Shown here piece by piece: positions 5,901-13,876 of a stretch of DNA of 15,175 nt. Source of the stretch: Chitinophagaceae bacterium (GTDB taxonomy: Bacteria > Bacteroidota > Bacteroidia > Chitinophagales > Chitinophagaceae); assembly GCA_025963615.1 (NCBI GenBank), contig JAOQAL010000567.1, positions 1-15,175 of the forward strand, in the 5' to 3' direction. The position numbers and the translations under genes were made by a program. The notes under the pieces are model-generated. The model was not told the DNA's origin, made no database searches, and was given only the letters and a program-made list of their open reading frames with translations. Position 1 is the first letter of the stretch. Each line of letters opens with the position of its first letter.

Positions 5901-8360
5901 ATGATAAAAAACTATCTGAAAACCTCCTTTCGCAACCTGATGAAGAATAAAACATTTTCGTTCATCAATATTGCAGGACTCTCCATAGGAATGGCCGCCT
6001 GCCTGCTCATCCTGCAGTATGTCAGCTTCCAGTTAAGCTATGACCAGTTCAATAAAAACGCCGGTGACCTGTATCGGGTATATAATGACCGTTACCAGAA
6101 CGGTAAGCTGATCCAGCATGGTACCATTACATATTCCGCTATCGGGAAAGCCATGCAGGATGATTTTCCGGAAGTGATCAATCATGCCCGGCTGCAGCCT
6201 CGTGGAAAAGAAATCATTACCTGGAAAAATAAAAAGATCGGCGAGTTGGAAGTAAAATTTGCCGACAATTCATTTCTTTCTATGTTTTCCTATCCCCTGA
6301 TGACGGGGGATCTGAATACCGCCTTGAAGGAACCACATACTGTGGTGATGTCTGAATCGGCAGCGCGGAAAATTTTCGGTGTGGAGGATAATAACTTTTC
6401 AGCGGTTACCGGCAACTTATTTATTATGGGCAGGGATTCAACGCCGTATAAAATCACAGCGATTTGCAAAGATGTTCCTGAAAACTCTCATTTAACATTT
6501 GATATTCTTGGATCCTATATTACACTGTATACCGGAGCTGACTCATGGAAAGAAGCGGATTACGATTTCAGGGATTCTGATTTCTGGCACTATGTACAAT
6601 TGAAACAGGGAACTGATTATAAAGCCCTGCAGGCAAAATTCCCGGCATTCAGCCAGCGCCATTTCCAGGGAAATAAAATTTCAGGGAGTGATGAAAAATT
6701 TTACCTGCAGCCGCTTTCAAAAGCCCATCTTTATTCTGATTTCGAATATGAGATTGGTAACACCGACAGCGCCGTGGTAGTATGGGGATTGTTGATCATT
6801 GCAGCGCTTATCATCATCATTGCCTGGGTAAATTACATTAATCTTGCCACGTCCAGATCAATAGAACGTGCCAAAGAAGTCGGTATAAGGAAAGTATCGG
6901 GAGCCACGAGAATTCAACTGATAAAACAGTTTCTTACCGAATCACTGCTCATCAACATAATTGCATTACTCACCGCATTATTGCTTGTGCTGTTGGTTCA
7001 AAGCAGCTTTAATGAATTAGTACAGCATAAATTATCATTATCCTATTTGTTTCAAAAAGGATTAAACGGGTATAATGTGAGTATTGCATTGATCACGTTG
7101 ATGCTGGCAGGCATTTTTGTATCCGGTTTTTATCCCGCCTTTATCCTTTCTTCTTTCAAACCGATTCTCGTATTGAAAGGAAAATTCACCACCTCGGGCA
7201 AGGGGATACTTTTGCGTAAATCATTGGTGATTGGGCAGTTTGCTATCACTGTAATTCTTATCATTGGTTCATTTGTAGTGTATAAACAGATAAAGTATGT
7301 AAATGAACAGAATCTTGGCTTTAATTTATCGCAGGTCCTTCTTGTAAAACCGCCTGAACTGACCGACTGGGATTCAACATTTATAGACAGGGAAAATACG
7401 TTTACGGAAGAACTGAAGCAAATCCCTGGCATAACCGGTGCGGCCACTTCCTGGAATTTATTTGGTGGTGAAACGGGCAGGACTTTTAACGTGCGCAGAA
7501 GCGACCAGGATGAGAACACCCATTTGACCATGCGCCATACGGCCATTAGCATCGGCTATCTTGATTTATACCAGATAAAAGTATTGGCCGGAAGGGATTT
7601 TGAAAGCAATGATTTTAATCCGGACTTTGAAAAGGTGCATAACATTCTTTTAAATGAAAGTGCGGTTAAGCTGTTAGGTTATGCTTCACCTGCTGATGCC
7701 ATCGGGAAAATAATGATGCGCGGAAATAAAAAATGGGAGATAACTGGTGTTATCAATGATTATCATCAAAAGTCACTCCGCTATCCAATTGAACCAACCA
7801 TGCTGATGCCGGGCTACAGCACCAATAGTTATATTTCAGTAAAAGTAAATCCGCTGAATCTGCCGGCTACCATTGCCGCGATCAAAACAAAGTATGACGC
7901 ATTTTTCCCGGGTAATTTGTTCGATTATTCCTTCGTGGATGACCGGTTTAATGCTCAATACCGCAATGATCAGTTATTCGGAAAAGTATTTACATTGTTT
8001 TCAGGTTTTGCCATTTTCATTGCGAGCCTGGGATTATTGGGTTTATCATTATTCGCAACCATACAACGAACCAAAGAAATCGGTATACGCAAAGTACTGG
8101 GCGCATCGGTTTCAAATATTGTACTGTTATTATCAAAAGATTTTATCAAACTCGTCGTCATAGCATTTGTAGTGGCAGCGCCCCTTGCCTGGTTAATTAT
8201 GCACAAGTGGCTGCAGGATTTTGCTTATCGTATCAACATATCCTGGTGGATATTTCTTATAGCAGGATTATTAGCAGTTATCATAGCCTTGGCAACCATC
8301 AGTTTCCAGGCGGTAAAAGCGGCAGTGGCCAACCCGGTGAAGAGTTTGAGGAGTGAATAG
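5901..8360 (+). CDS. Permease 3: duplicated MacB/FtsX-type ABC transporter permease
   Basis: Inner-membrane permease of 819 residues, the longest in the array. Helices are predicted near 21-41, 292-313, 345-367, 393-414, 441-461, 697-718, 745-766 and 783-803. Extracytoplasmic domains span about 45-290 and 464-695. Motifs are KDVPENSHLTFDIL in domain 1, coupling motifs RAKEVGIRKVSGAT (323-336) and RTKEIGIRKVLGAS (723-736), SSFKPILVLKG closing half 1, GVINDYHQKSL in domain 2, and NPVKSLRSE at the C-terminus. Domain 1 has a small insertion near residues 161-180 (between the KIFG motif and YKITAICKD), explaining some of the extra length. ATG 5901 gives the conserved MIKNYLKTSFRNLMKNK start. A strong intrinsic terminator lies 130 bp after the stop, so this gene probably ends a transcription unit. 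Confidence 0.97.
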   Translation: MIKNYLKTSFRNLMKNKTFSFINIAGLSIGMAACLLILQYVSFQLSYDQFNKNAGDLYRVYNDRYQNGKLIQHGTITYSAIGKAMQDDFPEVINHARLQPRGKEIITWKNKKIGELEVKFADNSFLSMFSYPLMTGDLNTALKEPHTVVMSESAARKIFGVEDNNFSAVTGNLFIMGRDSTPYKITAICKDVPENSHLTFDILGSYITLYTGADSWKEADYDFRDSDFWHYVQLKQGTDYKALQAKFPAFSQRHFQGNKISGSDEKFYLQPLSKAHLYSDFEYEIGNTDSAVVVWGLLIIAALIIIIAWVNYINLATSRSIERAKEVGIRKVSGATRIQLIKQFLTESLLINIIALLTALLLVLLVQSSFNELVQHKLSLSYLFQKGLNGYNVSIALITLMLAGIFVSGFYPAFILSSFKPILVLKGKFTTSGKGILLRKSLVIGQFAITVILIIGSFVVYKQIKYVNEQNLGFNLSQVLLVKPPELTDWDSTFIDRENTFTEELKQIPGITGAATSWNLFGGETGRTFNVRRSDQDENTHLTMRHTAISIGYLDLYQIKVLAGRDFESNDFNPDFEKVHNILLNESAVKLLGYASPADAIGKIMMRGNKKWEITGVINDYHQKSLRYPIEPTMLMPGYSTNSYISVKVNPLNLPATIAAIKTKYDAFFPGNLFDYSFVDDRFNAQYRNDQLFGKVFTLFSGFAIFIASLGLLGLSLFATIQRTKEIGIRKVLGASVSNIVLLLSKDFIKLVVIAFVVAAPLAWLIMHKWLQDFAYRINISWWIFLIAGLLAVIIALATISFQAVKAAVANPVKSLRSE

Positions 8361-8372
8361 AAAGTTTATTCC

Positions 8373-8384
8373 CGATAGCTATCG
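8373..8384. repeat. 12-bp perfect palindrome CGATAGCTATCG
   Basis: A perfect 12-bp palindrome 12 bases after the permease 3 stop, in the context TTCCCGATAGCTATCGCA. Related sequence occurs at 5817-5827. I recall CCCGATAGCTATCGGG as a frequent intergenic palindrome in Bacteroidota. Nothing here shows a function. Confidence 0.6.
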
Positions 8385-8489
8385 CATAGGGTCAAGCTAA
8401 TTTTGATAACATGTCTGTTGTGTAATGTCAAGGGAGTAGCGATAAACTGCTGAGGTCACAGTAGCACAGAAGCTCCATCAGGGAACCTT

Positions 8490-8529
8490 CCGGAAAACGG
8501 GGCGTATTCGTTTTCCGGTGGCTTTTTTT
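8490..8529 (+). terminator. Intrinsic (Rho-independent) terminator after permease 3
   Basis: An exact 10-bp stem, CCGGAAAACG (8490-8499) and CGTTTTCCGG (8509-8518), closes a 9-nt loop. TGGC and seven T residues (8523-8529) follow, the layout of an intrinsic terminator for + strand transcripts. It separates permeases 1-3 from 4-6. The surrounding ~130 bp (about 8430-8560) looks like a dispersed repeat I recall from Bacteroidota genomes, so the terminator may have arrived as part of such an element. Confidence 0.75.
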
Positions 8530-8530
8530 G

Positions 8531-8559
8531 CTTACTTTTTTTCCACAAAAAAAAGTAAG
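8531..8559. repeat. A/T-rich hairpin next to the terminator
   Basis: CTTACTTTTTTT (8531-8542) pairs exactly with AAAAAAAGTAAG (8548-8559) around the 5-nt loop CCACA. Read on the - strand it also ends in a T run, so the pair of hairpins could stop transcription from both directions. Confidence 0.6.
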
Positions 8560-8561
8560 AG

Positions 8562-8874
8562 AAAGGAATTGCTGATAATTAAGGAAGTTGTCTTGGAAAA
8601 CAAAAAGCAACAAAAAGCTCATAAGATATCCGAACGCTCAACGAGGATTTAAAAATGAATGGTGGAGACATTGACCTTCGGTTTGATTTAAAGCCATTTT
8701 TCCTTTTAAATCCTTGACCAGCTTGCTTTGTAGTTTATAGTTTCGTGCTTTTCGAAAATTCCAGGCTGAAAAGGGAGTCTTGGAGTTCGCTCAACTGAAC
8801 ACAAATTGAATAAAACAGAGAATTAGTTCAAAAAAACAGAAAGCTTAAACTCAGGACTTATAATTTAAAAAAAT
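8562..8874. other. Gap before permease 4: no gene
   Basis: In this last 313 bp of the 514-bp gap I recognise only the 22-bp motif at 8739-8760 and a weak 7-bp-phased run before it. A promoter for permeases 4-6 should lie between the terminator and 8875. TATAATTT near 8861 is too close to the ATG and has no partner at -33, so none is called. Confidence 0.45.
8739..8760. repeat. 22-bp dispersed motif, copy 2 (GTGCTTTTCGAAAATT core)
   Basis: Matches 5627-5648 at 21 of 22 positions and includes the palindrome TTTTCGAAAA. The bases just before it (GTAGTTT, ATAGTTT) look like two units of a degenerate 7-bp repeat, so the arrangement echoes copy 1. It lies 114 bp upstream of permease 4. Confidence 0.65.
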
Positions 8875-11328
8875 ATGCTCAAAAGTTATTTTACTATCGC
8901 TGTAAGAACATTACTGAAAAATAAAGCCTTTACGGCTATCAATATACTGGGGCTTTCCATCGGCATTAGCGCTTCCCTGGTTATTTACCTGTTAACGAAT
9001 TATCATTTTACATTTGATAAGTTTGAAAAAGACGGTGATCGTATTTACAGGGTGGTTTCGAATTTTAATTTTTCGGGTGAAGTATACCGTAATTCAGGCG
9101 TTTGCGATCCCATGGGAAGCGGCGTGCGTCGCGAACTCACGGGACTGGATGCCGTGATTTCAATCAGAACCTGGGACGGGAATGCAAAAATTAGTGTGCC
9201 CGTTGCCGGTAAAAACGACCCCATCGTATTTAAGAATCAGAAAAATATTGTTTTTGCCGATAGTAATTATTTCAATTTAACCGGCTATAGATGGCTTTCC
9301 GGCTCTTCCGGAATATCATTGAATAAGCCCTACCAGGTAGTATTGACGGAATCGAATGCGAAACTGTATTTTCCAAATTTCAATGCTGTACAGGTTATCG
9401 GTAAAGAAATTTACCTGAATGATACCGTAAGGGTAACTGTTACTGGTATTGTAAAAGATATCCCGGAGAATACGGACTTTAGTTTTAAGACATTTGTTTC
9501 CCATACGACGCTTGAAAATACTTCTTTAAAACCCGATACCTGGGATAGCTGGGATAATACGAATGGTGCCCAGCAGTTGTTTGTAAAAGTTGCTGCCGGT
9601 ACAGCCCCTGCGCAAATAGAAAAGCAAATTGCCGGGTTGTATAAAAAATACCATAAGCAGGAACCGGGGGATAAAAGCAAAATCTGGCATTCACTGCAGC
9701 CCTTGAGCAACCTGCATTTTAATGCAGATTATGGCGGATATGCTTTACCAATTGCGCATAAACCCACGTTATATGGTCTGCTGGCTGTCGCGGCGTTTTT
9801 ATTAATGCTTGGCTGCATCAATTTTATTAATCTTACTACCGCGCAAGCGGCCCAACGGGCAAAAGAGATAGGCATTCGTAAGACCATGGGCAGTTCCAGG
9901 AAGCAATTGATTGTGCAGTTCCTGAGTGAAACATTTTTACTAACTCTCAGTGCAACGTTGCTTTCTATTATTTTGACGCCCCTGATCTTAAAAGCATTTG
10001 CCGGCTTTATTCCCGAAGGCCTGCATTTCAATTTAACACAACAGCCGGGTGTTATTGTTTTCCTGTCTTTATTGATGCTGGTTGTTACCATCCTGTCAGG
10101 CTTTTACCCTGCGCTGGTACTTTCAGGCTATAAACCCGTTCTGGTGTTAAAAAACCAGGCCTATTCAAATAGCGGTAAAACCCGCCATGCTTGGCTCCGG
10201 AAGTCGTTAACCATTTCACAGTTTGGAATAGCGCAGGTATTCATCATGGGTGCCATACTGGTCAGTAAACAAATTACCTACTCATTGAATAAAGATCTTG
10301 GTTTTAAAAAAGAGGCTATTCTCTATGTGCAAACCAATTACTATGACACTGTAAAAAATCATAAGTATATTTTAAGAGATAAGCTGAAGGCTATACCAGA
10401 GATTGCCATGGTAAGCTTATGCAGCTATCCGCCATCATCTGGGAGCACCTGGAGCGGCACCATGAAATATAAGGACGGCAAGACTGAAATTGAAACCGAT
10501 GTCCAGCAGAAATTTGGGGATACTAACTATATCAAACTATACAAACTAAAATTATTGGCTGGTAAGAATTTCGAACAGACGGATACGGTAAAATCTTTTA
10601 TCATTAATGAAACCTACGCCCGTACACTTGGCTTTCAGCAACCACAACAGGCCATCGGAAAACAGCTGGAATGGGGTAACAGACAGGTGCCTGTCGCAGG
10701 GGTCGTAGCCGATTTTCATCAGAAGTCATTGCATGAGTCCATTAAGCCGCTCGTCATTGCCAGCTGGGATAATACGGAACGTTCCATCAGCGTCGCACTA
10801 CAACCACAGCAGCCGGGCCATACTACCTGGAAAACGGCGATCAGTAAGATTGAAAAAGCCTGGAAGGAAGTGTATCCCCAGGATGATTTTGACTATAGCT
10901 TCTTTGATAAGGACATCGCGAAATTTTATGAATCGGAGCAACACATTTCCGGTTTGCTGATGTGGGCTACGGGCCTTGCTATCCTGATCAGTTGCCTGGG
11001 CCTGCTGGGGTTGGTTATTTATACTACTACGCAACGCACCAAAGAAATTGGAGTAAGGAAAGTGCTCGGTGCATCCATTGCACAAATCGTTGCGATGATT
11101 TCCAAAGAATTTATTCTACTGGTAATCCTTGCATTTTTAATTGCTGCGCCCCTGGCATGGATGGGCATGCATCAATGGTTACAGAATTTCGCCTACCGTA
11201 CCGACATTAGTTTATGGATTTTTTTGACAGCTGCTTTAATGATGATTGGAATTGCGTTACTGACCCTGGCATTTCAAACGATCAAAGCAGCTATGGCAAA
11301 CCCCGTGAAAAGTTTAAGGATGGAATGA
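8875..11328 (+). CDS. Permease 4: duplicated MacB/FtsX-type ABC transporter permease
   Basis: Inner-membrane permease of 817 residues. Helices are predicted near 21-41, 298-320, 350-374, 394-414, 447-466, 694-716, 743-763 and 780-802. Extracytoplasmic domains cover about 45-295 and 470-692. Motifs are GIVKDIPENTDFSF in domain 1, coupling motifs RAKEIGIRKTMGSS (328-341) and RTKEIGVRKVLGAS (721-734), SGYKPVLVLKN closing half 1, GVVADFHQKSLHE in domain 2, and NPVKSLRME at the end. In domain 1 the usual KFFG motif is replaced by KLYFPNFN. ATG 8875 starts MLKSYFTIAVRTLLKNK, aligned with its paralogues. It is the first gene after the terminator at 8490-8529 and is followed after 61 bp by permease 5, so it probably leads an operon of at least three permeases. 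Confidence 0.97.
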   Translation: MLKSYFTIAVRTLLKNKAFTAINILGLSIGISASLVIYLLTNYHFTFDKFEKDGDRIYRVVSNFNFSGEVYRNSGVCDPMGSGVRRELTGLDAVISIRTWDGNAKISVPVAGKNDPIVFKNQKNIVFADSNYFNLTGYRWLSGSSGISLNKPYQVVLTESNAKLYFPNFNAVQVIGKEIYLNDTVRVTVTGIVKDIPENTDFSFKTFVSHTTLENTSLKPDTWDSWDNTNGAQQLFVKVAAGTAPAQIEKQIAGLYKKYHKQEPGDKSKIWHSLQPLSNLHFNADYGGYALPIAHKPTLYGLLAVAAFLLMLGCINFINLTTAQAAQRAKEIGIRKTMGSSRKQLIVQFLSETFLLTLSATLLSIILTPLILKAFAGFIPEGLHFNLTQQPGVIVFLSLLMLVVTILSGFYPALVLSGYKPVLVLKNQAYSNSGKTRHAWLRKSLTISQFGIAQVFIMGAILVSKQITYSLNKDLGFKKEAILYVQTNYYDTVKNHKYILRDKLKAIPEIAMVSLCSYPPSSGSTWSGTMKYKDGKTEIETDVQQKFGDTNYIKLYKLKLLAGKNFEQTDTVKSFIINETYARTLGFQQPQQAIGKQLEWGNRQVPVAGVVADFHQKSLHESIKPLVIASWDNTERSISVALQPQQPGHTTWKTAISKIEKAWKEVYPQDDFDYSFFDKDIAKFYESEQHISGLLMWATGLAILISCLGLLGLVIYTTTQRTKEIGVRKVLGASIAQIVAMISKEFILLVILAFLIAAPLAWMGMHQWLQNFAYRTDISLWIFLTAALMMIGIALLTLAFQTIKAAMANPVKSLRME

Positions 11329-11389
11329 GGAGTTTATAGTGTGCCTCTAACGGGAATCTTTTTAAAGACATTTTATTTAAAACAATTTT

Positions 11390-13801
11390 ATGATTAAAAA
11401 TTATTTCAAGATCGCCTGGAGAAATCTTGTGAAGAACAAGGCTTTCTCCATCATCAATATACTGGGTTTATCCATTGGAATTTCAGTGTGTTTTATCATC
11501 ATGCTCTTTGTGCAGGATGAGTTGAGTTTTGACCGCTTTAATGTAAAAGCAGGCCGGACTTACCGTATTGTTTTTAAAGCCAGTATCAATGGAGGTAAAA
11601 TATTCGAGGCGAATGTAATGCCACCGGTTGCAGATGCATTAAAGAATGATTATCCTGAAGTGGAAGAAGCCGCCCGCTTGCATCCCTATGGCAGGCCAAA
11701 GGTCATGTACGGGGATAAAATATTTAACGAAGGTGACTTTGTTGCGGTGGATCCCAACTTTTTCAGCGTGTTTACGCTTCCGTTTATAAAAGGCGATGCA
11801 AAGACGGCCTTATTACAACCCAATACCGTGGTGATCACCCAGGAGCAGTCGGATAAATTTTTTGGCAACGAGGAACCGATTGGTAAGCTATTAAAATTTG
11901 GCAATGGTGAACTGTTTAAAGTAACCGGCGTCATTGATAAAATACCAGCCAATTCCCATTTTCATTTTGATATGTTTGGGTCCATGGAGGGTTTTCCGGA
12001 AGCAAAAGAAACGTCCTGGATGACGTCTAATTTTTTTACCTACATCGTATTGAAGAAAGGGTATGATTATAAAAAGTTAGAAGCAAAATTGCCAGGCATG
12101 GTGGAGAAATATATGGGCCCACAGATGCAACAGGCCATGGGCATGAGTTTATCCCAGTTCCGCACCAAGGGCAATGCGATGGGATTTGCCCTGCAGCCAC
12201 TAACCAGTATTCACCTTTATTCAAACAGCAATTATGAATTTGAGCCTGGAGGGGATGTACGATATATATACATTTTTGGCGCGGTGGCCATTTTTATGTT
12301 GCTGATCGCCTGTATTAATTTCATCAATCTTTCTACAGCAGGCGCTTCAAAACGGGCAAAAGAAGTAGGTATCCGGAAAGTGTTGGGGTCGGCAAGACTT
12401 GAACTGGTAAAACAATTCCTGTTGGAATCCGTGCTCGTAACTTTTATAGCGCTGGGGCTATCTATTGTATTTGTCCAACTGTCTTTACCTGTATTCAATG
12501 GTTTGTCCGGCAAAAATTTAAAACTTGGATTCAACATCAATCAGACAACAACATTTTTATTGATTGGTTTGCTGGTCAGCGTGCTGGCAGGAATGTACCC
12601 GGCTTTCTTTCTTTCCTCTTTCAAACCCATTGCAACACTGAAAGGGAAAATGAGTGCCGGTATTAAAAGCTTTGGCCTGCGGAGTGGTTTGGTTGTTTTC
12701 CAGTTTTTTATTTCGGTTAGTTTAATTACAGGCACCATCATTGTTTACCAGCAAATGAAATTTATCCGGGAAACGAAACTGGGTTATAACAAAGATCAAT
12801 TGATGGTATTACCTAACTCATGGGCATTGGGTAATAATGAAAATATTTTTAAAGAACAATTGCTAAAAGACCCGCGGGTGATAAACGCAACGGTTTCCGG
12901 TTATAAGCCTGCGGGCCCCAGTTACAGTAATAATGCGTTGGCATACCCGGCAGGCAAAGAAAACCAGGTGATGAAAACATTGGAATATAAGGTGGATGAA
13001 CAATACATCCCTACGCTCGGTATTGAAATGTCCGCCGGAAGAAATTTTTCGCCGTCGATGCCAACGGATTCGTTGGCTATGATCATTAATGAAACGGCCG
13101 CACAGGCATTTGGCTGGGGCAGTCACGCAGTGGGACAAAGGATATTCAGGCAAAACAGCAGCCGGGGTCCGAATGTTACCTACACCGTAATTGGAGTTGT
13201 AAAAGATTTTCATTTCAGGTCTCTCCACGAGGCGATCACTCCTTTATTAATGGTATTGCAACCTGAATCCGGGTTGATCATAAAAGTAAAAACAAAAGAT
13301 ATAGCGGGCCTGCTGACTTCTATGAAACGGCAATGGGCAACGTTTAGCCCGGAAGAACCATTCGCCTATGATTTTATGGATGACTTGTATAACAAAACCT
13401 ATGCTGCTGAACAAAAAACCGGGCTGATACTGAACATCTTCGCTGTTTTAACCGTCCTGGTAGCCTGTATGGGTTTATTTGGTTTGGCCACCTATACTGC
13501 CGAACAACGCGCCAAAGAAATCGGCATACGAAAAGTATTGGGCGCCACCGTGACACAGGTAACCCGGATGCTGTCAAAAGAATTTTTAAAACTGGTATTG
13601 ATTGCCTGCATCATGGCATTTCCATTGTCCTGGTGGGCTATGCATAAATGGCTGCAGGATTTTGCATATAGAATTAATATCGGCTGGTGGGTGTTTATCC
13701 TGGCAGGCATTTCAGCTTTGTTTATTGCACTGTTTACGGTAAGTTTCCAGGCTATAAAAGCGGCATTGACTAATCCGGTGAAGTCACTCCGTTCGGAGTG
13801 A
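11390..13801 (+). CDS. Permease 5: duplicated MacB/FtsX-type ABC transporter permease
   Basis: Inner-membrane permease of 803 residues. Helices are predicted near 21-41, 291-313, 342-366, 387-409, 434-453, 680-702, 729-750 and 767-789. Extracytoplasmic domains span about 45-288 and 456-678. Motifs are GVIDKIPANSHFHFDMF in domain 1 (IDK instead of the usual KDI/KDV), coupling motifs RAKEVGIRKVLGSA (322-335) and RAKEIGIRKVLGAT (707-720), SSFKPIATLKG closing half 1, GVVKDFHFRSLHEAI in domain 2, and NPVKSLRSE at the end. Domain 1 has a Met/Gln-rich stretch near 239-255 not seen in the others. ATG 11390 gives MIKNYFKIAWRNLVKNK. It lies 61 bp after permease 4 with no terminator between, and its stop sits in the same palindrome as that of permease 2. 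Confidence 0.97.
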   Translation: MIKNYFKIAWRNLVKNKAFSIINILGLSIGISVCFIIMLFVQDELSFDRFNVKAGRTYRIVFKASINGGKIFEANVMPPVADALKNDYPEVEEAARLHPYGRPKVMYGDKIFNEGDFVAVDPNFFSVFTLPFIKGDAKTALLQPNTVVITQEQSDKFFGNEEPIGKLLKFGNGELFKVTGVIDKIPANSHFHFDMFGSMEGFPEAKETSWMTSNFFTYIVLKKGYDYKKLEAKLPGMVEKYMGPQMQQAMGMSLSQFRTKGNAMGFALQPLTSIHLYSNSNYEFEPGGDVRYIYIFGAVAIFMLLIACINFINLSTAGASKRAKEVGIRKVLGSARLELVKQFLLESVLVTFIALGLSIVFVQLSLPVFNGLSGKNLKLGFNINQTTTFLLIGLLVSVLAGMYPAFFLSSFKPIATLKGKMSAGIKSFGLRSGLVVFQFFISVSLITGTIIVYQQMKFIRETKLGYNKDQLMVLPNSWALGNNENIFKEQLLKDPRVINATVSGYKPAGPSYSNNALAYPAGKENQVMKTLEYKVDEQYIPTLGIEMSAGRNFSPSMPTDSLAMIINETAAQAFGWGSHAVGQRIFRQNSSRGPNVTYTVIGVVKDFHFRSLHEAITPLLMVLQPESGLIIKVKTKDIAGLLTSMKRQWATFSPEEPFAYDFMDDLYNKTYAAEQKTGLILNIFAVLTVLVACMGLFGLATYTAEQRAKEIGIRKVLGATVTQVTRMLSKEFLKLVLIACIMAFPLSWWAMHKWLQDFAYRINIGWWVFILAGISALFIALFTVSFQAIKAALTNPVKSLRSE
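13784..13801 (+). promoter_or_regulatory. Palindrome spanning the permease 5 stop codon
   Basis: The same 18 bases as at 5496-5513, with TGA as the last three bases. Identity with permease 2 covers 30 bases ending at the stop (13772-13801 against 5484-5513), then resumes for GGAAT after one mismatch. Elsewhere the two genes differ widely in codon choice. No T tract follows. Confidence 0.6.
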
Positions 13802-13805
13802 GGGA

Positions 13806-13871
13806 ATGCTCGCAGCTCGCAGCTTACAGCTTGCAGCTTGCATCTCAAAGCTGCTCAACAGAATAAAATAA
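13806..13871 (+). CDS. Possible 21-residue ORF through the heptamer repeat
   Basis: ATG at 13806, four bases after the permease 5 stop, opens a 21-codon frame (MLAARSLQLACISKLLNRIK...) ending at TAA 13869-13871, five bases before the permease 6 ATG. Most of it is translated repeat, so it is more likely incidental. If translated, it would let ribosomes pass from permease 5 to permease 6 by reinitiation. Confidence 0.12.
   Translation: MLAARSLQLAACISKLLNRIK
13808..13856. repeat. Phased 7-bp tandem repeat, family GCTTGCA (5 clear + 2 degenerate units)
   Basis: Units in phase: GCTCGCA, GCTCGCA, GCTTACA, GCTTGCA, GCTTGCA, then degenerate TCTCAAA and GCTGCTC. It begins seven bases after the permease 5 stop and fills most of the 75-bp gap to permease 6. 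It is the third unrelated heptamer family in the window. Confidence 0.85.
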
Positions 13872-13876
13872 CAGTC

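Noticed and set aside
8398..8405. TAATTTTG as a Bacteroidota -7 box (TAnnTTTG)
   Set aside because: No TTTG lies at the matching -33 distance, and the terminator at 8490 would separate it from permease 4.
8428..8622. 64-residue ORF on the - strand in the gap after permease 3
   Set aside because: It runs through both hairpins of the terminator region and has no recognisable domain; it is most likely a spurious frame over a repeat.
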